From Mycobacterium sp. 852014-50255_SCH5639931 (lineage in GTDB: Bacteria > Actinomycetota > Actinomycetes > Mycobacteriales > Mycobacteriaceae), in contig NZ_LZSV01000004.1 in assembly GCF_001665605.1 (NCBI RefSeq), positions 124,001-188,000 on the forward strand: a stretch of DNA of 64,000 nt. The letters are read 5' to 3'. This document shows, piece by piece, positions 19,494-31,083 of this stretch. The translations under genes were made by a program, and so were the position numbers. The stretch's first letter is position 1, and the number at the start of each line of letters is the position of its first letter. The notes below the pieces were generated by a model. That model was not told the origin of the DNA, did no database searches, and saw nothing but the letters and a program-made list of their open reading frames with translations.

Positions 19494-22400
19494 CGGCCAC
19501 CAAAGATGTCGCGCCCGACATCGAGGACGTGATGGCCCTGAGCCCTCTGCAAGAGGGCTTGTATTCGCTGACCACGCTGGCCGAATTCACCGACGGCGAG
19601 GCCGACGACCCGTACGTGATCGGCATGGCCGCCGACATCTCCGGCGCGCTTGATGTCGCGCTGTTACGTGATTGCGCGACAAAGATGTTGGTGCGTCACC
19701 CCAACCTTCGGGCCAGCTTCTTCAGCCGCGGTATCGCGCGACCGGTGCAGATCGTCCCGTCCCGGGCAGACCTGCCATGGCGCACCGTCGCCGCCGCACC
19801 CGAGGATATGCGGGCGCTGGAGGCAGGCGAGCGCCGCCGGCCTTTCGATCTGGAACACGGTCCGGCCATCCGCTTCCTGCTCGTCGAATTGCCCGGTGCG
19901 CGATGGCGTTTGGTGCTCACCGCCCACCACATCGTGATTGACGGCTGGTCGTTGCCGGTATTCGTCAACGAGATGATGATGCTGTACCGGTCCGGTGGCG
20001 ATCTCTCGGCGTTGCCCGCCGGTCCGCGGCCCTACCGCGACTACATCGGCTGGCTGGCCGGCCGCGATCCCGAAGCCAGCCAGCAGGTCTGGCGTCGGCA
20101 CCTGGCGGGCCTTCCCGGGCCCACCCTACTGTCGGCCGCGCTGGGCTCGGCGGAGGGCCGGCGGACTGGACTGCCCCGCACCACCGAACTGCGGATGCCG
20201 GCCGAAGCCACCACGCGTTTGGTCGAGGAGACCCGGGCCCGTGGCATCACGATCAACACCCTGATACAGATGGCGTGGGCGCTGGTGTTGTCCCGGCTGA
20301 CCGACACCCACGACGTGGTTTTCGGCGTCACGGTGTCCGGGAGGCCGCCCGAACTCGCCGGCGTCGAGACCATGATCGGTCTGTTCATCAACACCGTTCC
20401 CATGCGGGTGCGGCTCGACCCCGCCGCGACGGTGGGCGAGCAATGCCGCGCGGTACAGCGCAACGCCGCACTGCTGCGTGAGCACAGCCACGTCGGACAT
20501 GCCCAACTGCGGGCGCTCGGCGGCGTCGGCGAAATGTTCGACACCCTACTGGTCTACGAGAACTTCCCCTTGGACGGGCTGACCGCCGGCACCGAATTGA
20601 CCGCCGCCGGTGCGACATTCCGGCCGTCGGCCCTGCAAACCTTGTCGCATTTCCCGATCACCGTCGCGGCACACATCGCGGGCGGCGAACTGGTGGTGCT
20701 GGTCGAAGTGATCGATGGGGCGCTCGGCGCCGTCCCCGCCGCCACCTTCGGTCGGCGGGTGATCACCACCGCCGAGCGGCTGCTGCGGGACTGGGAGCGC
20801 CCGCTGCGCCAGGTCAGCGTCCTCTTCGACGACGAGGCGGTCCCCCCGCGCCCCGCGGGCGTGCCCGCCCCGCCGGCGGTCGGCATCCACACTCGATTCG
20901 CCGAGGTCGCCGGGCGGACCCCCGACAACCTCGCGGTCAGCTGGGCGCGCGGCCAACTCAGCTACCGCGAACTGGACGCGCTGGCCGACGGCCTGGCCGC
21001 CCGGCTCGCGGAGCGCGGGGTCCGGCCCGAAACCCCGGTAGCCATCCGGCTTTCGCGGGGGCCGCAGTACATCGTCGCGATGCTCGCGGTGCTCAAGGCC
21101 GGCGGCATCTGCGTTCCGATGGAGCCGGGAACGCCCCCGGAACGGGTGGAATCGATCCTGCGTCAATCCAATGCCTCGATCGTGCTCGACGAGGTGTCGC
21201 TCGTCGCGGGCGAGCATCCCGCCACGGACTTTCGCCCGGTCGAGGTGGCGCCCGGCCAGGCCGCGTACGTCGTCTTCACGTCGGGCACGACCGGAGAACC
21301 CAAGGGCGTCATCGGAACTCACGCGGCGGTGGCCGCCTACGCCGACGATCACCTGGATAACGTGTTGCGGCCGGCGGCAATCCGGCTGGGCCGGCGGCTA
21401 CGCATCGCGCACGCGTGGTCGTTCGCGTTCGACGCCGCGTGGCAGCCGTTGATCGCGCTGCTCGACGGCCACGGTGTGCACGTCGTGGACGAGCCCACCC
21501 AGGCCGACGCCGAGGCGCTGGTCGCGGCCATCGCCGAGCACGGCGTCGACATGATCGACACCACTCCGTCGATGTTTGCCCAACTCGCGGCGTCCGGTTT
21601 GCTGACGACAGTTCCGCTGGCCGTGCTGGCGCTGGGCGGAGAAGCGCTCGGTAAGCCCGCCTGGACCCTCATCCGCGAAGAGTGTGCACGCACCGGGATG
21701 GCGGCCTACAACTGCTACGGCCCCACCGAAACCACGGTCGAGGCGGTGGTGGCCGCCATCGCGGAGCACGACGAGCCGTCGATCGGGCGGCCGACCCTGA
21801 ACACCCGCGGCTACGTGCTGGACTCGGCGCTGCGTCCGGTGCCGTTCGGGGCCACCGGCGAGCTCTATCTGGCCGGCGCCCAGCTGGCCCGCGGCTATCT
21901 CGGCCGCGCGGCGGAAACCAGCCAGCGGTTCGTCGCCGACCCATTCGCGACCGGCGAACGCATGTACCGCACCGGCGATTTGGTGCGGCGCGGTTCCGAC
22001 GGCGCGCTGCAGTACGTGGGCCGCGCCGACGCGCAGGTAAAGATCCGCGGCTACCGCGTCGAGCCCGGCGAGATCGCCGCCGCGCTCGAATCGCATCCCG
22101 CCGTTCAGCACGCCGGAGTGCTGGTGCACCGCTCGATGGCGGGAGCGCGGCTGACCGCTTACGTCGTGATTTCCGGTGCGGCACCCCGGCCCCCGTCGAC
22201 GGGCGAACTGCGCGGCATGCTCGGCTCCCGTCTGCCGCGCTACATGATCCCGCAGCGCATCGTCACGGTCGACGAAATTCCGCTGACGGCCAACGGCAAG
22301 CTGGACGAGACCGCGCTGAGCGCCTTCGACACCGGCGAGGCGGCGTCCGGAGCCGGACCCGAAACAGTCACGGAAGCCGCACTGGCGGAACTGCTTTCCG

Positions 22401-23896
22401 AACTGTTGCATCAGCCGCGAATCGACGTCACCGCGGATTTCCTGCAGCTGGGCCTGGACAGCATCATGGCACTGTCGGTGGTGCAGGCGGCGCGGGCGCG
22501 AGGGATCGCCCTGCGCGCCAGGCTCATCCTCGAGTGCGCGAACATCCGCGAGCTGGCCGAAGCCATCGATTCCGAAACCATCTCCGCCACAAGCGATGTC
22601 GAGAATGGCGCCGAGCCCATGTCGGTGCTGCCCAACGGCCGCTGGCTCTACGAATACGGGGAGCCGCGCCGGCTGGCGCAGACCGAAGCCATCCGGCTGC
22701 CCAAACACGTCACCCGAGAACAATTGGACGCCGCGCTGGCCGGCATCCTGGCCGGACACGAGGTGCTGCGCGCCCGCCTGGACCGCGCGACCATGACCCT
22801 GGTCCCGTCCCGGGCCACGGACACCCCCCTCATCGAAGTAGAGGTGGCCGCCGATCTGCACGCCGTGGTCCCCGATCACGTCGCACGCGCCGTCGACCGC
22901 CTCGACCCGGAGCGGGGGGCGCTGCTGGCCGCGGTGTGGCTTCGCCCCCCGACCGGGCAGAGCGTCCTGCTGCTGGCCGCCCACGTCTTGGCGATGGATC
23001 CCGCGTCTTGGCGAGTGGTTCTCGGCGAATTAGACGCCGCCCTAAAGGCTTTGGCCACCGGTCACTCGCCGGCTCCGGTCCGGGAGCACACGAGCTACCG
23101 GCGCTGGGCCGGTGCGCTCATCGAGCGCGCGCACCGGCTGGACACCGCGCGATTCTGGGCCGCCCAGTCCGACGGCGACGATCCCGAACTCGGCGCCCGA
23201 CGGGTCGATCCGCGTCGCGACCGGGCCCGCGATCTGGACGTCCGCATGATCGCGGCCGACGCGGACACCACGCGCCGACTGCTGGACTCGGGCGTGCCGT
23301 TGCCGCACTTGCTGGTCGCCGCCACCGCGGCGACGGTGACGCGGTGGCGGCGGTCGCGCAATCAGGCCACGCCGCCGCCCCTGCTGGCGCTCGAAACACA
23401 CGGCCGCGCCTATGGTCTCGTCGACGGGCCGGACGCGCACACCATCGACACCGGCGACACCGTCGGACTGCTGAGTTCCATCTACCCGGTGCGGGTGGCG
23501 TCGGCCGATCCACGAGACGTGGGGGAGCAGCTGGCGGCCATCCCCGGCGACGGGCTGGATTACGGGCTGCTGCGCTACCTGCGTGCCGACACCGCCGAAC
23601 GCCTCGCCGCGTTGCCCGGCCCGCAACTGTTGCTGAACTACCTTGGTGCCGCCCATGCCGCCGGCGGTACCCGGCTGCTGACGCTGGAGCGGGAGCTCCT
23701 CGCCGGGGTCTCGCCGCAGCCGGAGCCGGAGCTGGCGGTTCGCCACGAGCTCACCATTGTGGCCGCCATGCTCACGTTCGACGGAGAGCGCGTGCTGGCC
23801 GCGCAGTGGCGCACGCTGCCGGACATTCTCGCTGACACCGAAGTGACCGAGCTGCAACGTCTTTGGATCGAATCACTGCGGGAGGCGGTCACATGA
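19490..23896 (+). CDS. mbtF: Mycobactin NRPS MbtF (C-A-PCP plus terminal C-like domain)
   Basis: 1468-residue synthetase that adds the second lysine and should release the chain as the cyclic hydroxamate caprolactam. Domains: condensation (HHIVIDG, His146-147), adenylation ([10 protein letters not shown] at about 597, [25 protein letters not shown]), carrier (LGLDS, Ser991) and a terminal condensation/epimerase-like domain from about 1020. In that last domain the HHxxxDG signature is degenerate (AHVLAMDP, only His1165 kept). As I understand the pathway, it acts in release and cyclisation. Length and layout match M. tuberculosis MbtF (about 1461). Start ATG 19490 overlaps the mbtE stop by ATGA, and the end overlaps mbtG by ATGA. 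Confidence 0.95.
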   Translation: MTATKDVAPDIEDVMALSPLQEGLYSLTTLAEFTDGEADDPYVIGMAADISGALDVALLRDCATKMLVRHPNLRASFFSRGIARPVQIVPSRADLPWRTVAAAPEDMRALEAGERRRPFDLEHGPAIRFLLVELPGARWRLVLTAHHIVIDGWSLPVFVNEMMMLYRSGGDLSALPAGPRPYRDYIGWLAGRDPEASQQVWRRHLAGLPGPTLLSAALGSAEGRRTGLPRTTELRMPAEATTRLVEETRARGITINTLIQMAWALVLSRLTDTHDVVFGVTVSGRPPELAGVETMIGLFINTVPMRVRLDPAATVGEQCRAVQRNAALLREHSHVGHAQLRALGGVGEMFDTLLVYENFPLDGLTAGTELTAAGATFRPSALQTLSHFPITVAAHIAGGELVVLVEVIDGALGAVPAATFGRRVITTAERLLRDWERPLRQVSVLFDDEAVPPRPAGVPAPPAVGIHTRFAEVAGRTPDNLAVSWARGQLSYRELDALADGLAARLAERGVRPETPVAIRLSRGPQYIVAMLAVLKAGGICVPMEPGTPPERVESILRQSNASIVLDEVSLVAGEHPATDFRPVEVAPGQAAYVVFTSGTTGEPKGVIGTHAAVAAYADDHLDNVLRPAAIRLGRRLRIAHAWSFAFDAAWQPLIALLDGHGVHVVDEPTQADAEALVAAIAEHGVDMIDTTPSMFAQLAASGLLTTVPLAVLALGGEALGKPAWTLIREECARTGMAAYNCYGPTETTVEAVVAAIAEHDEPSIGRPTLNTRGYVLDSALRPVPFGATGELYLAGAQLARGYLGRAAETSQRFVADPFATGERMYRTGDLVRRGSDGALQYVGRADAQVKIRGYRVEPGEIAAALESHPAVQHAGVLVHRSMAGARLTAYVVISGAAPRPPSTGELRGMLGSRLPRYMIPQRIVTVDEIPLTANGKLDETALSAFDTGEAASGAGPETVTEAALAELLSELLHQPRIDVTADFLQLGLDSIMALSVVQAARARGIALRARLILECANIRELAEAIDSETISATSDVENGAEPMSVLPNGRWLYEYGEPRRLAQTEAIRLPKHVTREQLDAALAGILAGHEVLRARLDRATMTLVPSRATDTPLIEVEVAADLHAVVPDHVARAVDRLDPERGALLAAVWLRPPTGQSVLLLAAHVLAMDPASWRVVLGELDAALKALATGHSPAPVREHTSYRRWAGALIERAHRLDTARFWAAQSDGDDPELGARRVDPRRDRARDLDVRMIAADADTTRRLLDSGVPLPHLLVAATAATVTRWRRSRNQATPPPLLALETHGRAYGLVDGPDAHTIDTGDTVGLLSSIYPVRVASADPRDVGEQLAAIPGDGLDYGLLRYLRADTAERLAALPGPQLLLNYLGAAHAAGGTRLLTLERELLAGVSPQPEPELAVRHELTIVAAMLTFDGERVLAAQWRTLPDILADTEVTELQRLWIESLREAVT

Positions 23897-25188
23897 GCAC
23901 GCTTGCGATAGTGGGCGCGGGAGCCAAGGCGGTTGCCGTCGGGGCCAAGGCGTCCGTGCTGCGCGAGATGGGTGTCGATGCCCCCCAGGTGACCGCGGTC
24001 GAACGCATCGGCGTGGCGGCCAACTGGCAAGCCAGCGGAGGTTGGACCGACGGGGCGCACCGGTTGGGCACCAGCCCGGAGAAGGACGTGGGGTTCCCGT
24101 ACCGCTCCGCGCTGGTGCCCCGCCGCAACGCCGAACTCGACGAGCGGATGACCCGCTACAGCTGGCAGTCCTATCTGATCGCCACGGCGTCATTCGCCGA
24201 ATGGATCGACCGCGGCCGACCGGCGCCGACTCATCGCAGGTGGAGCCAATACCTGGGTTGGGTGGCCGAGCAGACCGGTCTCAACGTGGTGCACGGTGAG
24301 GTGGAACGGCTGGCCGTCAACGGCGACCAGTGGACGCTGCACACCCACGAGGACACCGTGCACGCCGACGCCTTGATGATCACCGGGCCGGGGCAGGCCG
24401 AGAAATCATTGCTGCCCGGCAATCCGCGCATGCTGTCGATCGCACAGTTCTGGGATCGCGCCGCGGGCCACGACCGGATCAGTGCCGAGCGGGTGGCGGT
24501 GATCGGGGGTGGCGAGACGGCCGCGTCGATGCTCAATGAACTGTTCCGGCACCGGGTTTCGACCATCACCGTCATCTCCCCGCAAGTGACGCTGTTCACC
24601 CGCGGGGAGAGCTTCTTCGAGAACTCGCTCTTCTCCGACCCGACCGACTGGACCGCTCTAACGCTGGCCGAACGCCGCGACGCGTTAGCCCGCACCGACC
24701 GCGGGGTGTTCTCGGCGAACGTGCAGGAGGCCCTGCTGGCCGACGACCGGATCCGCCACTTGCGAGGACGGGTGGCCCATGCGGTGGGCCGGGACGGTCA
24801 GATCCGGTTGACCCTGTCCACCAACCGGGGCAGCGAGAACCTCGAGACGGTGCACGGTTTCGACCTGGTAATCGACGGCTCCGGCGCCGACCCGCTGTGG
24901 TTCACGTCGTTGTTCGGCCCGGACGTGCTGGACCTGCTGGAGCTTGGCCTGGGCGGACCGCTGACAGCCGACAGCCTGCAGGAAGCGATCGGCTACGACC
25001 TGGCGGTCGCGGACGTCGCGCCGAAGCTGTTCCTGCCCAATCTGTCCGGGTTGACGCAGGGCCCCGGATTTCCGAACCTCAGCTGCCTGGGATTGTTGTC
25101 AGACCGGGTATTGGGAACTAGTGGGGGCTTGGTGGGCCCGCCCAAGCGCACGACGAGGAGACGCGATGAGCATCAACCCCTTCGATGA
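23893..25188 (+). CDS. mbtG: Lysine N6-monooxygenase MbtG
   Basis: 431-residue flavoprotein that hydroxylates the epsilon-amino group of lysine or of the lysyl residues of mycobactin, giving the hydroxamate iron ligands. Two dinucleotide-binding motifs are visible: [14 protein letters not shown] at the N terminus for FAD and [14 protein letters not shown] at about 205 for NADPH. The sequence tracks M. tuberculosis MbtG as I remember it over nearly the whole length, including [20 protein letters not shown]. Start ATG 23893 overlaps the end of mbtF by 4 bp. The 3' end overlaps the mbtH start by 23 bp. Confidence 0.97.
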   Translation: MSTLAIVGAGAKAVAVGAKASVLREMGVDAPQVTAVERIGVAANWQASGGWTDGAHRLGTSPEKDVGFPYRSALVPRRNAELDERMTRYSWQSYLIATASFAEWIDRGRPAPTHRRWSQYLGWVAEQTGLNVVHGEVERLAVNGDQWTLHTHEDTVHADALMITGPGQAEKSLLPGNPRMLSIAQFWDRAAGHDRISAERVAVIGGGETAASMLNELFRHRVSTITVISPQVTLFTRGESFFENSLFSDPTDWTALTLAERRDALARTDRGVFSANVQEALLADDRIRHLRGRVAHAVGRDGQIRLTLSTNRGSENLETVHGFDLVIDGSGADPLWFTSLFGPDVLDLLELGLGGPLTADSLQEAIGYDLAVADVAPKLFLPNLSGLTQGPGFPNLSCLGLLSDRVLGTSGGLVGPPKRTTRRRDEHQPLR

Positions 25189-25384
25189 CGACAACGGCAC
25201 ATTCTTCGTGCTCGTCAACGGCGAGGACCAGCACAGCCTGTGGCCGAGCTTCGCCGACACCCCCGCGGGCTGGCGCGTGGTGTTCGGCGAGGCAAGCCGC
25301 GCGGAGTGCCTCGAATATGTCGAACAAAACTGGTCCGACATCCGGCCCAAGAGTCTTCAGGAATCGATCGAGCGTCGTTCATAA
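25166..25384 (+). CDS. mbtH: MbtH-like NRPS chaperone
   Basis: 72-residue MbtH protein, the founding member of a family that binds NRPS adenylation domains and is needed for their solubility or activity. The signature N-x-E-x-Q-x-S-L-W-P is present as [12 protein letters not shown], followed by [11 protein letters not shown] and [10 protein letters not shown]. All three conserved tryptophans are kept. ATG 25166 is preceded by GAGGAGA. Its start lies inside the last codons of mbtG, so the two are translated from one message. It is the last gene of the mbt operon. Confidence 0.97.
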   Translation: MSINPFDDDNGTFFVLVNGEDQHSLWPSFADTPAGWRVVFGEASRAECLEYVEQNWSDIRPKSLQESIERRS

Positions 25385-25420
25385 CACGCGGCGGCGCCGC
25401 CGCCGTAGCGTCGCCGTAAC

Positions 25421-25451
25421 GTGACCGGCTCGAGACACAATCGCCGGTCAC
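25421..25451 (+). terminator. Hairpin terminator after mbtH
   Basis: GTGACCGGC (25421-25429) and GCCGGTCAC (25443-25451) form a perfect 9-bp stem with a 13-base loop, 37 bp after the mbtH stop. There is no T-run, as is usual in mycobacteria. It probably ends the roughly 21-kb mbtB-H transcript. Confidence 0.6.
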
Positions 25452-25553
25452 ACAGGGCACACTTACACCAATTAAACCGTGGTGACGCGGAACCTTCTGG
25501 GGGACAAGATCGCTGAGATCCCGCCACGGTTCGCGCGTATCGAAGGGGGAACC

Positions 25554-26078
25554 GTGAAGACCGTGAAGACCATGACAACTCTTGCCACCAGCGTGGCGGC
25601 GTTCGCCGTCGTAGGGGGAGCCGCCGGTGGCGTTTTCGTCGCAGCACCGATGGATCCGGTGCAGCTGGCCGCGGTCGGCGCGCCGCTTCCGCAGGATCCG
25701 CCCCCGCCGCCGCCGGCGCCGGGAGCCCTGCCGACCGCCGAGCAGTTGTCGAACCTGTGTAACCAGGCGACCGATCCGGGCGTTTCGTACACGACCAAGA
25801 ACAATCTGGTCGAAAACGGCATCAGCCCCAACGAGGGGCACGTCGCCGATCACGATCTGCGCAAGGCCTACCGCAACGGGAACTTTCCTGAGACGTTCGC
25901 CGTGACCAACATCGCGCCGGCCGGCCCGAACATGGCCCAGGCCGACGTGGCCATCTCGGGTCCGAAGTTCGCCGGGCCGGTGGAAAAGCACCTGGTTTTC
26001 GTCAATCAGGGCGGGAACTGGGTCCTGCAGCACGACGCCGCCATCGCGCTGATCCAGGCGGCGACGGCGACGAACTAG
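25554..26078 (+). CDS. Secreted Cfp2/MTB12-like antigen, first copy
   Basis: 174-residue exported protein. The N terminus ([23 protein letters not shown]) is a signal peptide ending near AAP. A proline-rich linker PQDPPPPPPAPGALPT follows, then a Cfp2-type domain with PTAEQLSNLCNQ, TDPGVSYTTKNNLVENGI, DVAISGPK and HLVFVNQGGNWVL. It parallels the next gene along its whole length and is more diverged from M. tuberculosis Cfp2 (Rv2376c), so I read it as a tandem paralog. GTG 25554 follows CGAAGGGGGAACC, a leader identical to that of copy two. The single Cys is unusual for the family. Function of the family is unknown beyond being abundant culture-filtrate antigens. Confidence 0.85.
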   Translation: MKTVKTMTTLATSVAAFAVVGGAAGGVFVAAPMDPVQLAAVGAPLPQDPPPPPPAPGALPTAEQLSNLCNQATDPGVSYTTKNNLVENGISPNEGHVADHDLRKAYRNGNFPETFAVTNIAPAGPNMAQADVAISGPKFAGPVEKHLVFVNQGGNWVLQHDAAIALIQAATATN

Positions 26079-26253
26079 GCGGCTAGAATTCTGGGCGGCC
26101 ACACAGCCTGCGCACAGGTTGTGCATGTTGTCTTCATATGGCCTGGTCGTAACGTAGCCGTGCCGAGTCGCGAAACAACAGGAGTAGCAGGCGCGCTGAC
26201 ACCACGCCAGATGTGTGGATCCGTCTAAATTCGTGCCCGTCGAAGGGGGAACC

Positions 26254-26757
26254 ATGAAAACCGTTAAGTTGCTTGCCACCAGCGTGGCAGCCTTCGCCGC
26301 CATCGGGGGTGCGGCCGCCGGCGTGGCCTCCGTCGCGGCGCCAGTGGATCAGGTGCGGCTGGCCGCGGTGGGCGCGCCTCTACCGCAGGATCCGGCTCCG
26401 GCTGCGGCCGCCGACGTCCCGACCGCCGACCAGCTGACCGGCGTGCTGAACAGCCTGGCGGACCCGAGCGTCTCCTTCTCCAGCAAGAGCAACCTGGTGC
26501 AAGGCGGCATCAGCGGAATCGAGGCACACGTCGCCGACAAGAAGCTGCAGAAGGCGGCCAAGAACGGCGACCTGCCCCTGTCGTTCGACGTCACGAACAT
26601 CCAGCCGACCGCGGCCGGTTCGGCCACCGCTGACGTCGCGGTCTCCGGTCCTAAGCTGACTTCGCCGGTCACCCAGAACATCACGTTCGTCAACCAGGGC
26701 GGCTGGGTGCTGTCGCGGTCGTCGGCGATGGAGTTGCTGCAGGCCGCCGGTCAGTGA
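26254..26757 (+). CDS. cfp2: Low-molecular-weight secreted antigen Cfp2 (MTB12)
   Basis: 167-residue secreted protein, ortholog of M. tuberculosis CFP2/MTB12 (Rv2376c) as I remember it. Signal peptide: [23 protein letters not shown]... with cleavage near VAA. The mature domain contains [74 protein letters not shown] 26254 follows CGAAGGGGGAACC. It is an immunodominant culture-filtrate protein of unknown biochemical role. Its last 7 bp overlap the end of the convergent sigma factor gene. It sits in the same place relative to mbtH as in M. tuberculosis. Confidence 0.93.
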   Translation: MKTVKLLATSVAAFAAIGGAAAGVASVAAPVDQVRLAAVGAPLPQDPAPAAAADVPTADQLTGVLNSLADPSVSFSSKSNLVQGGISGIEAHVADKKLQKAAKNGDLPLSFDVTNIQPTAAGSATADVAVSGPKLTSPVTQNITFVNQGGWVLSRSSAMELLQAAGQ

Positions 26758-27626
26758 TCTGCGCCCAGCGCGCGCAGATCTGATTTTGCGAGGCGTGCGG
26801 GGTCGGCGAGCACATCGATCGAGGCCACCAGGCCACCGCGCACCACGAATCCCATGATGGCCGTCGCCCGCCCGGCGACGAAGATGACCGCGCCGGCGGC
26901 GCCGTTGACGGTCGCCGGGCGCACCTCGCGGTCCTGGCCCGCGTAGCCGCGGGCCAGCCTCGCCACGGCGGCGGCACCCTCGGCGCGGAAACCGGGGGTG
27001 CCGTGGCCGAAGTCGCCGCGCAGCACGACATCCGGATGCAGCACGGCCACCAGCCGGTCGAAATCGCCGCTGCGGCCCGCCGCGAAGAAGGCGTCGACGG
27101 CCTCCCGCTGCGCGGCCGCGTCGCCGTCGGGGGCCGGATCGGCCTCTTCGATGCGTCGGCGCGCCCGGCTGGCCAGCTTGCGGGTGGCCTCCGGCGTCCG
27201 GCCGACGATGGGTGCGATCTGGTCGAAGGGCACGGCGAAGACGTCGTGCAGCACGAATGCCAGGCGCTGCTCCGGCTGCAAGGTGTCCAGCACCACGAAC
27301 AACGCCAGCCCGACCGCGTCGGCCAGCATCGCGCGGTGTTCGGGGTCGAATTCGCCTTCGGCCTCCACGATCGGATCCGGCACGCCCACCGTGAGGCCGC
27401 GCGTCCGGCGGTCGCGGAGCATGTTCAAACAGATGCGGGCCACCACCGTGGTGAGCCAGGCGTCCAGGTTGGCGATGTCGTCACAGGCGGTGCCGCTCAG
27501 CCGGAGCCACGCCTCCTGCACGGCGTCCTGGGCGTCGTCGATCGAGCCCAGCATGCGGTAGGCGATGGCGCCCAGCTGGGGCCTCGCCGCCTCGAAACGC
27601 GCCGTCACCGACGCATCCACGGTCAC
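26751..27626 (-). CDS. ECF41-type sigma factor with SnoaL-like C-terminal domain
   Basis: 291-residue extracytoplasmic-function sigma factor. Sigma-2 region: [22 protein letters not shown] (about 22-43). Sigma-4 region: [23 protein letters not shown] with the [21 protein letters not shown]. Instead of a separate anti-sigma factor there is a C-terminal SnoaL/NTF2-like extension from about 175 ([24 protein letters not shown]). That architecture, with a carboxymuconolactone decarboxylase gene alongside, defines the ECF41 group, in which the extension regulates activity. The ATG overlaps the stop of the upstream decarboxylase gene by 4 bp. SigJ of M. tuberculosis has a related build. Confidence 0.88.
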   Translation of the reverse strand: MTVDASVTARFEAARPQLGAIAYRMLGSIDDAQDAVQEAWLRLSGTACDDIANLDAWLTTVVARICLNMLRDRRTRGLTVGVPDPIVEAEGEFDPEHRAMLADAVGLALFVVLDTLQPEQRLAFVLHDVFAVPFDQIAPIVGRTPEATRKLASRARRRIEEADPAPDGDAAAQREAVDAFFAAGRSGDFDRLVAVLHPDVVLRGDFGHGTPGFRAEGAAAVARLARGYAGQDREVRPATVNGAAGAVIFVAGRATAIMGFVVRGGLVASIDVLADPARLAKSDLRALGADH

Positions 27627-28216
27627 GTGCGGGCCTCGGGCAGGGCGCAGACCCGGTTGCCGGAGAAGCCGGACGAGCCGATCCCGAGCGCCAGGTTGAA
27701 GCGGGCGCGCAGGTTGCCCAGCGTGATCACGTGGGTGAGCCCGACGAGTTGGGCGGTGTCGAAATGCCCGCGCAGCGCATCGAAAAGCTCATCGCTCACC
27801 TCCACGGGCGTACGACTGATCGCGGTCGCGTACTCGAGGATCAGCTTGTCGACGCCGGAGAAGCACGAGGCGTTGCGATAGTCCGCCAGGGCGAGCAGTT
27901 CCTCGTCGGTGATGCCCCACCGGCGGGCGATCTGTGAACCGAGGTCGATGCAGTACTCGCAGCGCACCGTCGTCGCCGACTTGAGCTCCGCGAGCGCGCG
28001 GTGGCGCGGGCTGAGGATGTCCAGCTTCGACTCGGCCTGCTCGAGCTTGCCGTAGGCGTTGAGCAGCCGGGGGATGTGCGCGTACATCCGCAGCGGTTCC
28101 AGCATCCCGGCCGTTTCCAGGCCGGTCATCTGTGCCAGCTTGCGCTTGGTGAAGAAGAAGGCGATGTTGGCGCCCAGGCCGGCATCGCGGTCTGAGACCC
28201 CTGGCAACCGGGACAT
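27623..28216 (-). CDS. Carboxymuconolactone decarboxylase / AhpD-like protein
   Basis: 197-residue AhpD-fold protein. The motif CEYCIDLGSQIARRWG supplies the redox pair CxxC (E-Y between the cysteines) with the downstream helix typical of CMD/AhpD proteins, which are thiol peroxidase reductants or decarboxylases. The region preceding it, LSPRHRALAELKSATTVR, is also typical. ATG 28216 follows CTAGGAGGATCGC. An upstream extension of the frame to 28414 is unsupported. It is the first gene of a two-gene unit with the ECF41 sigma factor, the classical partner and target arrangement. A matching ECF41-type promoter lies upstream. Confidence 0.85.
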   Translation of the reverse strand: MSRLPGVSDRDAGLGANIAFFFTKRKLAQMTGLETAGMLEPLRMYAHIPRLLNAYGKLEQAESKLDILSPRHRALAELKSATTVRCEYCIDLGSQIARRWGITDEELLALADYRNASCFSGVDKLILEYATAISRTPVEVSDELFDALRGHFDTAQLVGLTHVITLGNLRARFNLALGIGSSGFSGNRVCALPEART

Positions 28217-28260
28217 GGCGATCCTCCTAGCAAGTTGTGAACCAACGTCCTCACTAAGTC

Positions 28261-28287
28261 GACACCCGGCGCGGCGCAAATGTGACC
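28261..28287 (-). promoter_or_regulatory. ECF41-type promoter of the decarboxylase-sigma operon
   Basis: On the minus strand GGTCACA (28287-28281) is followed after exactly 16 bp by TGTC (28264-28261). The published ECF41 target motif, as I recall it, is TGTCACA-N16-CGTC, so two positions differ. It lies 45 bp upstream of the decarboxylase start and would make the operon self-activating. Confidence 0.6.
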
Positions 28288-28290
28288 GAC

Positions 28291-28605
28291 CTAGCCGGGC
28301 GGCCCCGGCGCCCGGTCCATGTCGAACACCCGCGCGTGCAACACGGTGCGGTTCCGCAGCGCCGCGCGGACCGCGCGGTGCAGGCCGTCCTCGAGATACG
28401 TGACGCCCTTCCACCGCACCGCATGCGGGAAGAGGTCGCCGTAGAAGGTGGAGTCCTCCGACAGCAGGCGGTCCAGCGCGAGCACCGTCGTCGTGGTGAC
28501 CAGTTCGTCGAGGCGGATCTGCTGCGGCGGAATCTGGGCCCAGTCGCGGTAGGACAGCCCGTGCTCGGGATACGGCTTGCCCTCGCGCACACCCTTGAAG
28601 ATCAT
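28291..28605 (-). CDS. Conserved mycobacterial protein (Rv2375-like)
   Basis: 104-residue cytoplasmic protein with no recognised catalytic motif. The sequence MIFKGVREGKPYPEHGLS, DLFPHAVRWKGVTYLEDGLHRAVRAAL and RVFDMD matches M. tuberculosis Rv2375 as I remember it, which also lies next to hrcA. The YLEDGLHRAVRAAL segment looks like an alpha-helical ligand or protein-binding element. ATG 28605 follows GGGAGAGAT. It is divergent from hrcA. No function can be given. Confidence 0.85.
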   Translation of the reverse strand: MIFKGVREGKPYPEHGLSYRDWAQIPPQQIRLDELVTTTTVLALDRLLSEDSTFYGDLFPHAVRWKGVTYLEDGLHRAVRAALRNRTVLHARVFDMDRAPGPPG

Positions 28606-28813
28606 CGCCGGATCTCTCCCGACGCCCAATGCCGCGACCGGTTCATGCTGGACAGGCTAACCGGAAGAGGTGTCGCCAGCCTCGAAGCCACCGCAATTCC
28701 AACGGCCGCCGCAGAAGGCCCGCCGCCTGGGCCTCGGCAACGGGCCGCTCCAACGGTTAGCACGGCTTGCGACCCGTAAAATGGACCCGGGTCAGCGCGG
28801 CGCAGGGAGGTGA

Positions 28814-29851
<1,038 letters not shown>

Positions 29852-29909
29852 ACGCGCACCCGCGGTATGCGCAGGCGCGGGATAAGGACCAGGTTTAGGA
29901 GAGTCAGGC

Positions 29910-31058
29910 GTGGCACGCGACTATTACGGGCTGCTCGGGGTGGGCAGAAACGCCAGCGATGCGGAGATCAAGCGCGCGTACCGCAAGTTGGCCCGCGAGT
30001 TGCATCCCGACGTCAACCCGGACGAGGGCGCGCAGGCGAAGTTCAAGGAGATCAGCGTCGCCTACGAGGTGCTGAGCGACCCCGAGAAACGCCGCATCGT
30101 CGACCTGGGTGGCGATCCGATGGAAGGCGCCGCCGCGGCCGGCGGCGGTTTCGGCGGCGGTTTCGGCGGCCTCGGCGACGTGTTCGAGGCCTTCTTCGGC
30201 GGCGGCTTCAGCGGTGGCGCGACCTCCCGCGGTCCCATCGGCCGGGTGCGGCCGGGCTCGGACTCGCTGCTGCGGATGCGGCTCGACCTCGAAGAGTGCG
30301 CCGCCGGCGTGACCAAGCAGGTCACCGTCGACACCGCGGTGTTGTGCGACCGCTGCCAGGGTAAGGGCACCAACGGCGACTCGGTGCCCGTCCCGTGCGA
30401 CACGTGCGGCGGCCGCGGCGAGGTCCAGACGGTGCAGCGGTCGCTGTTGGGCCAGGTGATGACCTCTCGGCCGTGCCCCACCTGCCGCGGCGTCGGTGTC
30501 GTCATCCCCGATCCCTGCCACCAGTGCATGGGCGACGGCCGGGTGCGGGCCCGCCGCGAGATCAGCGTCAAGATCCCCGCCGGGGTCGGCGACGGCATGC
30601 GGGTGCGGCTGGCCGCCCAGGGCGAGGTTGGACCCGGGGGAGGCCCGGCCGGCGACCTGTACGTCGAGGTTCACGAGCAGGCCCACGACGTGTTCGTGCG
30701 CGAGGGTGACGACCTGCACTGCACGGTGTCGGTGCCCATGTTCGATGCGGCGCTGGGCGCCACGGTCACCATCGACGCCATTCTCGACGGCATCAGCGAG
30801 GTCACCATTCCGCCTGGCACGCAACCGAATTCGGTAATCACGCTGCGTGGCCACGGGATGCCTCACCTCCGGTCGGGCACCCGGGGCGACCTGCACGTCC
30901 ACGTCGAGGTGGTAGTGCCCAGCCGGCTGGACCACCACGACACCGAACTGCTGCGCGAGCTCAAGACCCGGCGCAGCCGCGACGTGCCCGAGGTCCGCTC
31001 GACGCACGCCGGCGGCGGCCTGTTCAGCCGGCTGCGCGAAACGTTCACCGGGCGCTAG
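29910..31058 (+). CDS. dnaJ2: Chaperone DnaJ2
   Basis: 382-residue type I J-protein, cochaperone of DnaK. The J domain (1-66) has the essential HPD in [12 protein letters not shown] Gly/Phe-rich stretch follows ([21 protein letters not shown]). The zinc-binding region has four CxxCxGxG repeats: [32 protein letters not shown]. The C-terminal substrate-binding region ends [12 protein letters not shown]. Start GTG 29910 follows TAGGAGAG. It lies downstream of hrcA and upstream of rsmE in the conserved order hrcA-dnaJ2-rsmE. Confidence 0.97.
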   Translation: MARDYYGLLGVGRNASDAEIKRAYRKLARELHPDVNPDEGAQAKFKEISVAYEVLSDPEKRRIVDLGGDPMEGAAAAGGGFGGGFGGLGDVFEAFFGGGFSGGATSRGPIGRVRPGSDSLLRMRLDLEECAAGVTKQVTVDTAVLCDRCQGKGTNGDSVPVPCDTCGGRGEVQTVQRSLLGQVMTSRPCPTCRGVGVVIPDPCHQCMGDGRVRARREISVKIPAGVGDGMRVRLAAQGEVGPGGGPAGDLYVEVHEQAHDVFVREGDDLHCTVSVPMFDAALGATVTIDAILDGISEVTIPPGTQPNSVITLRGHGMPHLRSGTRGDLHVHVEVVVPSRLDHHDTELLRELKTRRSRDVPEVRSTHAGGGLFSRLRETFTGR

Positions 31059-31083
31059 CCGCCAGCCCGAAAAAGGCGCGTAC

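Noticed and set aside
25389..25405. GCGGCGGCGCCGCCGC palindrome after mbtH as a terminator
   Set aside because: It has no loop and would need stem bases to form it. The 9-bp stem at 25421-25451 is a better candidate.
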